64,000 bases of DNA from positions 44,498,682-44,562,681 of the forward strand of contig NC_133104.1 of assembly GCF_022965805.1 (NCBI RefSeq). Reading direction: 5' to 3'. Shown one piece after another: positions 24,153 through 35,936 of the stretch (positions within the stretch are counted from its first letter, which is position 1; every line of letters starts with the position of its first letter). A model generated the notes under the pieces. That model was not told where the DNA came from. It searched no databases and saw nothing but the letters and a program-made list of their open reading frames with translations. The DNA is from Primulina eburnea. Taxonomy: Eukaryota; Streptophyta; Magnoliopsida; Lamiales; Gesneriaceae. A program made the position numbers and the translations under genes.

Positions 24153-25836
24153 ATGGGTAAGGAGAAGGTTCACATCAACATTGTGGTCATTGGCCATGTC
24201 GACTCTGGGAAGTCAACTACCACGGGACATCTCATCTACAAGCTCGGTGGTATTGACAAGCGTGTGATTGAGAGGTTTGAGAAGGAAGCTGCCGAGATGA
24301 ACAAGAGATCCTTCAAGTATGCATGGGTGCTTGACAAGCTCAAGGCTGAGCGTGAGCGTGGTATCACCATTGATATTGCCTTGTGGAAGTTCGAAACTAC
24401 CAAATACTACTGCACTGTCATTGATGCTCCTGGTCACCGTGACTTCATTAAGAACATGATTACGGGTACTTCTCAGGCAGATTGTGCTGTGCTCATCATC
24501 GATTCAACCACCGGTGGTTTTGAGGCAGGTATTTCCAAGGATGGTCAAACTCGTGAGCATGCACTTCTGGCTTTCACGCTTGGAGTTAAGCAAATGATCT
24601 GCTGCTGTAACAAGGTACACAGCTCTGTCATTTATATTGTATGCTTGTGTTTTTTATCCTTATGCGTGGGTGCTAAATAATGTTGGTAAAGTTTTATTCT
24701 TACTCTTTCTTTGAGTTTTTTGAGCTTTTACAGAATTGAGATTAAAATCCTGTAATATTTGTGTTCTATTTGAGTGCTATACTTGTCGATTTGTTGGCTT
24801 ATTTCGATTAGATTTCTGTTCTAAATTACATCAATTATTCTGATAACAGTGCTCTTTGTTTTAGGAGCATGCTTTTTGTATTTTAGATTAGATGGATGCT
24901 TAGCTCGTATGTGTGGCGCTGATTTATCACAATATTTGTGTATTTTAGATGGATGCCACCACTCCCAAGTACTCCAAGGCAAGGTATGATGAAATTGTGA
25001 AGGAAGTTTCTTCCTACTTGAAGAAGGTTGGGTACAACCCTGATAAGATTCCTTTTGTTCCGATCTCTGGTTTCGAGGGTGACAACATGATCGAGAGGTC
25101 CGCCAATCTTGACTGGTACAAAGGACCCACCCTCCTGGAAGCTCTGGACTTGATACAAGAGCCCAAGAGGCCCTCCGACAAACCTCTCCGTCTCCCTCTG
25201 CAAGACGTATACAAGATTGGCGGTATTGGTACTGTCCCTGTGGGAAGAGTGGAAACTGGTGTCATCAAACCAGGCATGGTTGTTACCTTTGGTCCAACAG
25301 GGCTGACAACTGAGGTCAAGTCTGTTGAAATGCACCATGAGGCCCTCCCTGAAGCGCTCCCCGGTGACAATGTTGGCTTCAACGTTAAGAATGTTGCTGT
25401 TAAAGATCTCAAGCGTGGTTTCGTTGCATCCAACTCAAAGGATGATCCTGCTAAGGAAGCTGCGAATTTCACATCCCAAGTCATTATCATGAACCACCCT
25501 GGCCAGATCGGCAACGGTTACGCCCCCGTTCTTGATTGCCACACTTCTCACATCGCTGTGAAATTTGCAGAGCTTGTTACCAAGATTGACCGGCGATCTG
25601 GCAAGGAGCTCGAGAAAGAGCCTAAATTCTTGAAGAATGGTGATGCTGGGCTTGTCAAGATGATTCCCACAAAACCCATGGTTGTGGAGACCTTCTCTGA
25701 GTACCCACCATTGGGACGTTTTGCAGTTAGGGACATGCGTCAGACTGTTGCTGTTGGTGTGATCAAGAGTGTGGAAAAGAAAGACCCGACTGGAGCTAAG
25801 GTGACGAAGGCAGCGGCCAAGAAGGGTGCCAAGTGA
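24153..25836 (+). CDS. EF1A: Elongation factor 1-alpha, copy 2
   Basis: Second intact eEF1A gene with coding exons 24153..24614 and 24949..25836. The 449-aa product is identical to copy 1 in every residue, with differences confined to silent sites, mostly in exon 1 and early exon 2. The intron sits at the same place, between the K and M of the N-K-M-D GTP-specificity motif. Only 3 kb separates the copies, both on the plus strand with matching promoters, so this is a tandem duplicate kept identical by selection or gene conversion. The decoy acceptor with its stop codon is also present here (pseudo-exon start 24892, true start 24949, 57 bases and in frame). Confidence 0.97.
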
Positions 25837-26110
25837 CTTATGAGGCTACGCTCTAGCATTCCTATATGTTTCAAAATTTTCAATTGCAACGATAAAAACT
25901 TGCTGTTTCTTTTTCATGTGTCTGGTCTTGTTTCGTGTTTTTTCTGTTTCTGTCCAAATGTTTTTCGTGGCAGTGGCTCGCAGAATTGGGTGTTGGATCG
26001 CCGGTGGCGTGTCTTCTTGTTATTTGTATTTCACAATGTCTTGTGAGTGAGTTTGACATTGAAACAAATTTATCTGCTTGATAATTTATGCACATGTAGT
26101 TTCTGGTATT
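25837..26110 (+). other. EF1A copy 2 3' UTR
   Basis: Contains the block shared with copy 1 and the pseudogene at about 25970-26020, then AT-rich sequence. Confidence 0.6.
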
Positions 26111-27110
26111 ATTTATGTCAGTGCGGTTTTTCGTAAATTAACATTATAGATAAGAACTTATCTTACAAAAATAATTATAGTTTTTTTCACGAATGTTTGA
26201 TCCATAAAAAAATCCATTAACGCATACCAAGATATAATGTGAATGCATGCAAATGATACGAAGACTTGAGGACAGAATGCGGTCTTATATTTTGTTTGGT
26301 CGCAGAGGAAAAACTCGACATGAATTATAATATAAAATAGTTGGACAGTATCTAAACAAAAAACAGAGAAAAATAATCAAATTTTACATAAAATTTATGA
26401 GAAATTCATACACATAATTTTATGAATGTCCATACGTTATGCATTGAAGTGTACATATTAATTTTTATGGATGACTCAAATAAGATATATATCTCATAAA
26501 ATACGGCCAGTGAGACCGTGTTATACAAATTTTAACTATAATCTCAAGGGTTATTAAAATCCTACTCTCGATGCCAACTTTGATTCACTCTCGGGATCCG
26601 GGCGGTTCGAAGGACCACCACGTCTTTTCTCTTCTCTACATTCGAATGAAATAATATAAGAATGTGACAAGCTTCACAATGAAATAATAAAAATATAAAA
26701 CACTGGACAAATAAACATTCTTGAGTAAGATAATTTCGCCTAAGATATTATGGTTGGATTGATCCTAATCTTGAGGTGTGGATTCAATTGCATGAAATGG
26801 ACCACATATGATCTGAAAAACCAGATGTTTTTCACCATTTGACTAACACCACCTAGGATATTGCTTGTAGCATGGAATAAATCCAATTTAAGTCAAATTT
26901 CAAATTAATTTATTTTTCAACAGACAAAAAAAAGTTCGATCCCGGGCCTCACCAAAAATAAAGGCACACGTGAAATTTGGATATTATCATAATTAGTTCA
27001 TTGAACTTGGACTTTTAAAATTAGTAGCATTAATTGTATCCAATCGAGCCACAGGTTCGATTGGATACGTTATGCATCGAAGGTTCTGAAAAAAAAATCA
27101 TGACTCGAAT
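26111..27110. other. Spacer with a decayed MITE fragment
   Basis: Non-coding. At about 26454-26535 there is half of the Mutator-like MITE (A-T-G-G-A-T-G-A-C-T-C-A-A-A-T-A-A-G core, then G-T-G-A-G-A-C-C-G), without its other end. No gene was seen. Confidence 0.5.
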
Positions 27111-27111
27111 T

Positions 27112-27860
27112 TTATGTCCCCAAGTCATTATCATGAACCACCACTGGCCAGATTGTCAACGGTTATGCTCCCGTTCTTGATTGGCACACTTCTTTCATCC
27201 TGTTGAATTTTCCGAGCTTGCGACCAAGATTGACCGTCGATCGATCTGGCAAGGAGCTCGAGAAAGAAAGAGCCTAAATTCTTCAAGAATGGTGATGCTG
27301 GCAGGGGCAGCCTTAGTCCAATTTTTTTTTAAAAAAATTATATGTAAATTTTGGTATAATTTTGGATAAATTTGATATTAGTCCGGATATATCAATTTAA
27401 AATAATAAAAGATGTTAGAGTTTAAAATTCTCCAGATTCCTGGCTGGATGCTGGCCTTGTCAAGGACTCAAGATGATCCCTCTAAACCCATCACCTTTGG
27501 GACGTTTCGCAGTTAGGGAGTAGGGACATGCGTCAGACTGTTGCTGTTGGTGTAATAAAGAGTGTAGAAAGAAGGACCCAATTAGTGGAGCTAAGGTGAC
27601 AAAGGCAGCTGCGATGAAGGGTGACTTGTGACTGCTGGCTTTGCTCTTCCTGTCAGTCACATACTTAACTATCACCGTGAAAGAAACATGCTGTGTCTTA
27701 TTCGTGATGTTGGTACTTGGCACTTGGTACGTACGTAGTTGGTAATGGTATGGTTTCTTGTTCTTTATGTCCGTTTGTTTTTCCTTCACAGCGCCGTGTA
27801 GCTCTCAGAATAGGTGCTCAATCGCCGGTGCGTGTCTTCTTACTATCTTTGTTTTGATAT
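27112..27860 (+). pseudogene. EF1A pseudogene (3' part only)
   Basis: A decayed third EF1A copy. Similarity begins abruptly at the part of exon 3 encoding V-I-I-M-N-H-P-G and runs through the stop into the conserved 3' UTR block (about 27792-27840). Damage includes a one-base insertion in the H-P-G region, a duplicated GATC in D-R-R-S-G, extra bases in the glutamate-rich stretch, deletion of the segment for V-V-E-T-F-S-E-Y, an inserted transposon, and further frameshifts near the C-terminus. Because UTR sequence is included and it lies just after copy 2 on the same strand, it is most simply a truncated tandem copy. Confidence 0.9.
27302..27446. mobile_element. hAT-type insertion inside the EF1A pseudogene
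   Basis: A 145-bp AT-rich insert beginning CAGGGGCAGCC and ending TCCTGGCTG. It is flanked by a perfect 8-bp duplication of the EF1A sequence GATGCTGG (27294-27301 and 27447-27454). The 8-bp duplication and CAGGGGC start indicate hAT, but the terminal inverted repeat is poor. Confidence 0.8.
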
Positions 27861-28860
27861 TGTTTCCGTTTTATAAATGAATTTTGTACGACATTGCTCA
27901 AATTTGCATCTGATATGTTGTAATATGCTTGAACATGTTTCTGTTTTCTGTTGCCTTTATATTTGGTCTACGTTACGTTTTTTAGTCTTATTTCTTAATG
28001 TATTTCTGTAACAGTTGCTCTTTCATTTTACAGTAAGATTTTCATGAATTTAGCAATGGCATTTATTCTCCAATGAATTGTTTGCCAATCAAACTTAGGA
28101 TTTTAAGATTTAAATTATCTTGTACTTATTTGATTGATTGAAAGTTGAAACATGCTTATATAGTAAGAGAATGTATTCATATAACAGAATCGAACCAGGT
28201 AATCCCAAATGACTGCACCAGTCTTTTGGCCCAAACCTTTTCATTATGCTATTTTTTTTAAAAGAATAGGTGTCGGTAAACCATGTCTATATTTAAAATA
28301 AAAGTTAATATTTTCGACATAAAAGATAATATTTTTTATGGATGATTCAAATAAAATACATGTCTCACAAAATTGATCGGTGAGACCGTATTACATGGAT
28401 TTTTGTGTTTTTCAAATCTTTCTCATTATCTCGAGCTTTCTATCAAACCATGGTCTTTGGGTATTGTTATCCTAATGCAAGTTCTGTGGACCATGTGTAA
28501 AACTAATGCCAGGGCTGAATTTTCCATAGATGATATGATACATTGCACATATCCAATTTGCAAATCACAAATTAAAAGGTGAAAAACTTCAAACTTTTTA
28601 AAGAAATAATAATACTGAACTCTGAAATCTTTAAAATCAACGCTCCCCTTGGATTTTCATAAAGGATATTAGAAATCGATACTTGTAACCACAAATACAA
28701 CATTTAGTGTTCTCAAAATCCAGGCATTCAATGAGATTATCTTCTTTAATGCATTGAAGGCAAAAAAATCCACTTTTTTGTCAAAATTTCCCACTCAATT
28801 TAATACTTAAATAAAAGAACAAATCTCAATCCCTTTATATTTTCCTCTCTCATTTTCACA
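27861..28860. other. Spacer upstream of the SUMO gene
   Basis: Non-coding. About 28290-28402 is another degenerate half of the Mutator-like MITE (A-T-G-G-A-T-G-A-T-T-C-A-A-A-T core and G-G-T-G-A-G-A-C-C-G). The proximal part near 28800-28880, with T-T-A-T-A-T-T-T-T near 28835, is the likely SUMO promoter. Confidence 0.45.
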
Positions 28861-28888
28861 CACAGCACATATATCCTTCAGACAAGAA

Positions 28889-29852
28889 ATGGGTGGAAAT
28901 GAGAATCAGAAGCTGCCTCTGGAGAATCCACACGACCGTCGGGTTAAGCTTTGTTTCAAGGCTCAGGTGCCTTTGATTCTTCGCACACAGCCTGCACGCA
29001 CGCAAGACACACAAACACACTGTTTGCTCTGAATTTTTAAATTTTATGGGGCAGCTCATACATATCGCGTTTTCCCCTTGCATTGTTAGTTCTTTGCTCG
29101 TTGTATTTCGTGCATGGACGCATAACTCTTGTACACAAAAGATTGAAAAACTAGAAGAGACCAAAGAGTAAGATTTTTAGGGGAGAATATGTTCGTCTTT
29201 ACCATACGCAAACATTGATCTTTTATGCATCCACATGTTCAAAATTATTTCGCGGATAATCCATTGGTAACGTGCTTGTGATTCTTCAAGGAAAAAATTA
29301 ATTTGGTTTTGGAAACTTTAGGATGGAACTGAAGCTTACTACAAATTCAATGCCGACACCAAATTGCAAAAACTATTGGTTAGTTACTGCAAAGAAAATA
29401 ATTTGGAGTATAAAGATTTGAGGTTCTTGTACCAAGGCAAGAGACTCGCTGCTAACCGAACTCCTGCCGAGGTAAATTTACTTCGACTTCCCCAAGTTAA
29501 TTGCACCAACCCTTTTGTAAAATATAGAAAACCCTATGGAAATTTTAATAAACTAATATATCATTTCATTTTTTAAAAATCAAATACATTTTAACCTTTA
29601 TGTTATAAAAACTCGCTCTGGTCGGAGGTTTTATGCTTGATTTTTAAAAACACGAGGCCTAAATTGCTAATATTTTTTATGTAATGTGTTTTTATATTTT
29701 TTTACAGAAAGTTATGATTCAATATTCAGTCCATTTAACAATCTAAATTTAAGACCCGATCGAATTATTTTATTTTTAACGTGAAATTACAGCTTGACAT
29801 GCACGATGAAGACGAAATCGATGTAATGCTCCATCAGCATGGAGGCGGGTGA
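28889..29852 (+). CDS. Divergent small ubiquitin-like modifier (SUMO)
   Basis: Predicted 95-aa SUMO precursor from exons 28889..28966, 29322..29471 and 29793..29852, all phase 0. The layout, a short variable head followed by a beta-grasp fold with A-Q-D-G-T-E at the first junction and T-P-A-E-L-D-M-H-D-E-D-E-I-D at the second, is that of plant SUMOs. Residues 20-90 cover the fold. The C-terminus reads H-Q-H-G-G-G: the di-glycine needed for conjugation is there, but the usual Q-T-G-G is Q-H-G-G and only one residue remains to be cut off. Core positions also differ from the canonical SUMO1/2 type (for example L-C-F-K in place of L-K-V-K). It is probably a fast-evolving paralogue; whether it conjugates is unknown. 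Confidence 0.85.
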
Positions 29853-29942
29853 AGAGGAGGAGAACCAATTAAACAAAACTAATTAGGACTTCTTTCTAAG
29901 TTGTTTTCGTTTATATCTTCAAACTTAAATTTCTCTCCTTGT

Positions 29943-29970
29943 TTGTGTGTGTGTGTGTGTGTGTGTGTTG
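29943..29970. repeat. (TG)n microsatellite
   Basis: About 13 TG units in the SUMO 3' flank. Confidence 0.85.
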
Positions 29971-30660
29971 TGTGAATATAAGAGGAATTTTGTTTTATGA
30001 CCAAGAATTCGAAATCTTGTTAAAAAGCAAAGACTTCAAATTTTATGCAATTGCACTCCCTCCGAACAAAATATTGTAACATAAGATTGCATTTGGTGTT
30101 TTGGATTGCTAAATTTCATTTGAAATATCTAGAAAACGAGATCAAAATCAAAGGTATGAATTTGAAACCCAAACAAAGACAATAGCTTTAGCCTAATAGG
30201 GCAAATATAAGCGACATAACGTAATTTGTTATTTATTTACTTTTTAAAAAAGTTTTAGGTAATGTTAATGCGAATTCATTGTATTCTGGTCTGTTTCATT
30301 TTATATTCTATGTGGAACCAGAATATTATGCATTTCTCATTGACACATGCCCCTCGCACATAGATTCAAGTAGTAGTTTTTTTTTTTTAATTCAACTGTC
30401 ACCACTGGCTTACAAATAAATAATATTTGCATCATATCTGGTGATAAAGAATAAAATGTCTGTAAATTTTGATAATATGTTCACAACCCTTCCCTATCTA
30501 AAGATTTGACTATTTGAGCTAAAATCCCTTTACAGCAGTAGTATTAAAATCAGAAAAAAGTGTACTTTAGATGCCAAATATGATAGGATGTGAGGGAAAC
30601 TTATCTCACGAGCAATAATAAATAAAAGTGACCAGTACTTGAAGAAATACCATATGACCC
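29971..30660. other. Spacer between convergent SUMO and ERD2 genes
   Basis: No coding feature was seen. It holds the 3' ends of two convergent transcripts. Confidence 0.4.
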
Positions 30661-30666
30661 TCTAGC

Positions 30667-33592
30667 TCAAGCAGGTAATTCGAGCTTTACGTTGTTTTTC
30701 CAGCTGAAACGGTAAAATATGAAAAACAGTCACGCCTATGAGATGGATATATGCTACGACAGCTTTTTTATTCGAAAAAAGAATACCTTTGGAAATAGTA
30801 GTAGAAGAAATCAGCATAAAGTAGTGTCTGAACAATTCCTGAGACCCAAGCTGTAAGAGCAGGAAACAACCAAACTTGGCATAAATGTTTACGCACAACT
30901 ATTTACTTCATAACAAAATCGAACCATCATTATGCAGAAACTCTATGTAAATGTTTGTGTGTATGTGTGCTCTGTTATATAAGCGTGTATGAGAGTGAGA
31001 GAGGTATACTTATCCAGTGTGTATAGTGTGGTTCGGTGAAGTAGCGATAAATCCAGTTCAAAATGTACAATCCTCGGTAGGCTCTGTAACATAAAAAACA
31101 GGATATAAAACTTTTTATGAGATTTAGCAATGGGGTTACTTCCAAATCGCTTCAGTCATCATGAAGAATAAAATTTTGGAATATCTTGAAAACTTTGAGC
31201 GACGACATGACAAATCAATACGTAAAGACTTAAACCCCATAAATAGAATTTAATGCAAGCGTGAGAATTGAGAAGATCTAGGACTTAGCAAAGCAAAGGG
31301 TGACTTGGTGTATCACGGGACAACCTAAAGTTTTTGATAAAACTATACATGATATTTCAAAATTCGTGCTGTCCCTGATCATCCATGGGTGTAGCTCATG
31401 TGTAAAAAATAATTTGGAGAACTGCAGACAAGCAAGGAAAATTGCACATATGATATCTTTAATTCCTCTGCCACATTGGTGGGGAAACCCATTATCATAG
31501 ACACTGTTTGTAACTTAACATCCGATCCATTTATATCTTATGGAATAAATCGCTCACCGAGTATAGAAATCAATGACTTCTGATAAATCATTGATAAGGG
31601 AAGAATTTGGAAGGGAGAGAGAGAACCCTTTCTAAACGGGAGGAACCAAAAGATTCAACTTCCAGGAGGGGTGAATCTTGGATTTTTCTCAAAAAATTGT
31701 AGTATTGTTGCAAGTATCTAGGTAGAGGTTAGAGACTCCCCTCACCATCACTAACCAGCCAGTAGAGTCTACCCTGATTAGGTGACTCGAACCCAGAATC
31801 AATTTACCATCACAAAAACTCAATTCATACAAAACTACTGATGAATGTCGATCTTTAGTTGTCATAAGTCACAATGCAGAGAGATAAGTTACCCCAGAAG
31901 AACAACATATTGTCCAGTCAAGTTGTCGATATTTCTTGTTCTCTGCAGCAAGACTAGCTGAGGAAGAATAGCAACAGCTTCCAGGTACAAGGAAAATGCC
32001 CAAAATACCTGATTAATCATATAAAAGGCAGACATAAAACACTAATAATATAAAGGAAACAGATGTCTATGATGTCAGGTTACCTCTCTGAAAGTAAATT
32101 TTTCATGTATTATCAGAGCTAGTAAAAAACAGGGCAGCAGAAGGAAATAATGACGAAAAGTATCCTGGTCTTTGTCATAGGATCTGCGAACGATCTTGTG
32201 CTTCCTTATGTACCAAACAATTGAAAAGGAGCTTCCCAAAAATATTAACTTCATTAGCGTGTTATAGAGTGAGATGAAGTCTACAAAGAGATCCAAATAG
32301 CGAGTAGCAAACACAATAGCATAGAGCTCCTGAGTCTTCAGAGAAATGCCTATGCATATGGATACAAAGTCAACATCAAACAAAGTGAAGTAACATATTA
32401 ATTTTATATGAGTGACTGGACTATTTTCATAAAGTGATATGTGAACCTAATGAATTACACCAAAAACACTATAGTGAATGTAATCAGGTGATTTGATCCC
32501 CTTTTAACAGGACCTTTAGACAAATCACTTCCACTTCATGTCAAACCAAAATAGCTCAAAGTGAACCTTGAGGCTTTCGTGGTTTGTAGGAACCAATCAT
32601 AATTACCAAGGTGATAACAAAATAAGTTACTGCATTGAAGGTCCTCCTCCACATGTCAGACAATTGAAAAAGTTCCATGTGGTTAGTTAAAACACTAGTG
32701 GCTGTCAACTAATCCACGAGAAAATAGAAGACTGCCAGTGCCCGGTGACCTGATTCTTGTTGTGATCAAGAATCACAAATAGCAATTAGAAGCATATTCT
32801 GATCCGTAATTATTTGGCACCCAGAAGTTTTTCATGTCTAGAAGAGCACATCCCTTTACCACACCAAGCCACTACCACAATATTAATCAATATAAGTAAA
32901 AGATCACCTTTAACTGCATTACTTTCCCACCCAAAATCACTTCAACGATAAAATAAATAAAAGACATTATAAAAGCATATGCTATTTATTTTGAGCCACT
33001 GGAAAGAAACTCCCCGGATACATATATATCTTCAATCAGTAAAGCAAAATACCACCTGGAGGTCATCTTGCAACATCCCATATTATTATAAATCACAGCC
33101 CCAAATAGGAAACATAAATCTCTTTGACGAGGGTACAACATAATATCCCCACATTAAATAAAACAAACATACATGGCTATTATCCATTGATGCAACCCGC
33201 GAGGTGCTGTTCGTTCAAAATAAGGGAAAAACAACAATCTTGATCTGAATTTTTTTGGTCAATTTCACTGCATTACACACCGACACCTTCCAATTATATT
33301 GCCTTGTCAATTTAAAAAATTCTTCCCAATTTCCACCCCTTAACTACCAATCACAGTTTATGAACTATGTTAAACATGACAACTGCAAAATTATAAAAAG
33401 GGTGGGGTCTTTAATCGATCATTCCAGCTGCAGAAATCAAATCTTTCTTGGATCTTTTGATGCATACTAAAAGCCCAAAAAAATGATACAAAAATTCTTA
33501 CCCGCACAAGATTTAATAGTGTGAATCTTGAGGAGTAAAACAAGGACACTGGCCAAATGGGTCATGTCTCCAGCTAACCTAAATAAATTCAT
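30667..33592 (-). CDS. ERD2: ER lumen protein-retaining receptor (ERD2, K/HDEL receptor)
   Basis: Predicted 215-aa KDEL/HDEL receptor, the seven-helix Golgi protein that returns escaped ER residents in COPI vesicles. Six exons: 33592..33502, 32349..32084, 32008..31893, 31083..31010, 30850..30787 and 30703..30667 (648 nt). Length and sequence match canonical plant ERD2 almost throughout. It opens M-N-L-F-R-L-A-G-D-M-T-H and contains G-I-S-L-K-T-Q-E-L-Y, the family signature R-R-S-Y-D-K-D-Q-D-T-F-R-H, R-N-I-D-N-L-T-G-Q-Y and Y-R-Y-F-T-E-P-H, ending V-K-L-E-L-P-A. Several very hydrophobic helices are evident. All splice sites are GT-AG. Nothing looks damaged. Confidence 0.95.
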
Positions 33593-34366
33593 CTTTTCTA
33601 CCTTATACTCTCCCCTACAATAAGCAGACGCAGAATAAGCTACAGCTTATGGAGCCAAGAAAACAGATCGGCGCCGGGGGAACGATGATTTGATTTGGTA
33701 ACAATACTAGAATTTCTATTTTCCCTTCGTCTCTCTCTTTCTGTCCAAAGGGGGTTTTTTTTTTTTTTTTTTTAAATTATATAATTAAATTTTAACAAAA
33801 TATCAAAAAAGAATGAGGAGCCGGGTGGGTTTCAAATTCCGGCAAAATATATGAAACTTTAATTTTTTAAAAAACTATAATTAATTTATACACAATATAT
33901 AGGAAATATATCAATTGATTTATTTTTGATCTTTTGTTAATTTTTTTGTTATTTATGTTAATATTAGATCCCAAAAATGAGACTACATCTCAAATTTTAT
34001 CAAATAAACTGTAAATCATCGACAAAACAAATTGACAAATAAAAAAAAGGCAGAAATATTGTAGCTACAACAAAGAAATGGATTCTAGACGTTGATAAAG
34101 ATAAACTAACTTTCAAATATTAAAAAAAAAATCTAAACATATTGGATATAGTCCAACAGTCTCGCTTTGGACATGAATTAAAAAAAAATCTGCAACATTT
34201 TCCCTCTTCCATCCAAATAATTTGTACAGGTCCATGATTCGTGGAGATCCCGTTTCAATATTGTCAGCCGTCTTCCCGTTAATCGGGGGAGAGCTACTAA
34301 ATCAAGAATCAGAATGGCTTAAATGCCGATACAAAAGAAGGCTTCATCCAGCTACAAAAAACCGCG
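33593..34366. other. ERD2 promoter side and spacer
   Basis: A pyrimidine-rich stretch and a long poly-T tract (about 33754-33775) lie upstream of ERD2. The rest is AT-rich, without coding potential. Confidence 0.45.
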
Positions 34367-35936
34367 CTAAACAAGTTTTAAGTGAATGTAGTTTTGAAGA
34401 ATGAACAAAATACTTAACAAGAAAGTACTGGCCGAGGACAAGAGTGTCTTAAACAAAGAGTTAGGCGAAGCATTAGCCTTGGGGGAATCGGGGAGTAGTG
34501 TTCCCATGTCAGGTGTGAATCCCCCTCCATTTCCATATAGAGGCTGTGGTGTTCCGGGTGGTGACATTGGTCGAATCGTATTAGGAGTCGAGCCAGGTGT
34601 CGTTGTGCCTCCTGGTGCAATAAGGCCTCCCGCGGTGCTGAAAATATGTGAGACGGGGATATTACAATGTAGGCATCAGGATAGCAATTGTGTGGCCTCG
34701 GAAAAAGAAGTCAGGGGCAGAAAATTACATTAGAAAAAGGTTTTTGCATGAGTATCAGATGCTAAATTGTGAAAAACAAGTTAGCCTAAAAAAATGGAAC
34801 TGAAAACATGGGGAGAACCGGAGAATCTAATCCATAAACCCCTCACAGCTTAATTTCAATGCAAACACATGAGAATCATATCACTTCCAATAAACTGGAT
34901 ATGAATGATTACATGCAATTGACTATCGTGGTCGCTCCTAAGTTCGTCTTTCATTCCCACTTGGAGAAACATTCGAACTACGTACTCAGTGTGAGGCAAA
35001 ATCTTGAATTTGGATTTTTTTTAAAGAACCCTATGCTTAAAATTCAGATTATGAATTAAATTTGAGAAATTCTGCATCACATATTTAGGCTTGGATAGCT
35101 ACTATTTTAATGCCGAAGTCTTTGTACCTGGAAAAACATATCTCTAGCCATGAGCACCTAGGTGCAGAAAAAAGTTTTAAGAAAAAAGAGTGGAAAAAAG
35201 AAGCAAAACGAGCAACTTTCGATAAAGCAACAAGGCGCTCGACAACGAAAAAGCAGACAAATCTTAGAGCCAGGCAAGGAACAGTACACACCTTGGAGAT
35301 GATGGATAAACACAAGATCCATAACCTTTAAAAAAAACCCAATAATTAGAACAAAAGAATAAATTGGATAAATCTGAAAAAAACCAATTAATTAGAACAA
35401 AAGAATAAATTGGATAAATCTCAATCTCATATCATTTTTTAAAAACACAGAAATTTTTCTAAAATGTGCACTCAGGAACACGCTCATAGTGCATGGAAAC
35501 AGGTCGCTTCGCCTTGTAAATACTAAAGCAAATACAATGAAACCCATAAGGGATCAATGCAGATATAAACATAAGCAACCAATAAATGTATGTGACTTTG
35601 TTTGTATGTCAAAAGATACGAACTTGGGTCGGTTTGAGCTATGAAGGCAGTGCCGGCAAAAGAACAAGAACCAGGGGGGCTCCCCTTTCGCTGGTAATAA
35701 CTGTTGAAGGCATACGAGGCATGAGCTTGCACCGTGTTTGGCAGATAACAAAGGCCAGAAGATTGGAGTGGAGCACAATCAGCACCACCTCCACATGCAT
35801 AATCAAGAGCAACTTGCAAAGCCTGATCGCTGGCGTCACTCTTCGCTACACACCATGTAGCTGCGGCCGCAGAGTATTCGGTGGAGCTGCACACTAACAG
35901 CAGCAGCAGCACCACTTTAAACACAGCTACTGCCAT
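34367..35936 (-). CDS. X8-domain protein, PDCB-like (model incomplete, possibly damaged)
   Basis: Related to plasmodesmata callose-binding proteins: secreted, GPI-anchored X8 (CBM43) proteins that bind 1,3-beta-glucan. The first exon 35936..35624 encodes a signal peptide (hydrophobic core about 6-16, cut after A-A-A-A), then the X8 domain with W-C-V-A-K and five of its six cysteines up to T-D-P-S. A final exon, 34637..34367, encodes a Thr/Pro/Gly linker and a hydrophobic tail that looks like a GPI-anchor signal (S-T-F-L-L-S-I-L-F-I-L). The two do not join in phase. The expected sixth cysteine (H-N-C-Y-P) appears at 34678-34693 after a good acceptor (exon start 34696) but two bases out of frame, and the following intron would be only 28 nt. 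Either the middle is mis-read here or the gene carries frameshifts. Confidence 0.65.
35330..35425. repeat. Short tandem duplication, about 45-bp unit
   Basis: The stretch A-A-T-T-A-G-A-A-C-A-A-A-A-G-A-A-T-A-A-A followed by TTGGATAAATCT is present twice in a row inside the presumed intron of the X8 gene. Confidence 0.8.

Noticed and set aside
34401..34733. 110-codon plus-strand frame at 34.4-34.7 kb
   Set aside because: Antisense to the proline-rich, GPI-tail exon of the X8 gene; its proline and glycine content is a mirror of that exon.
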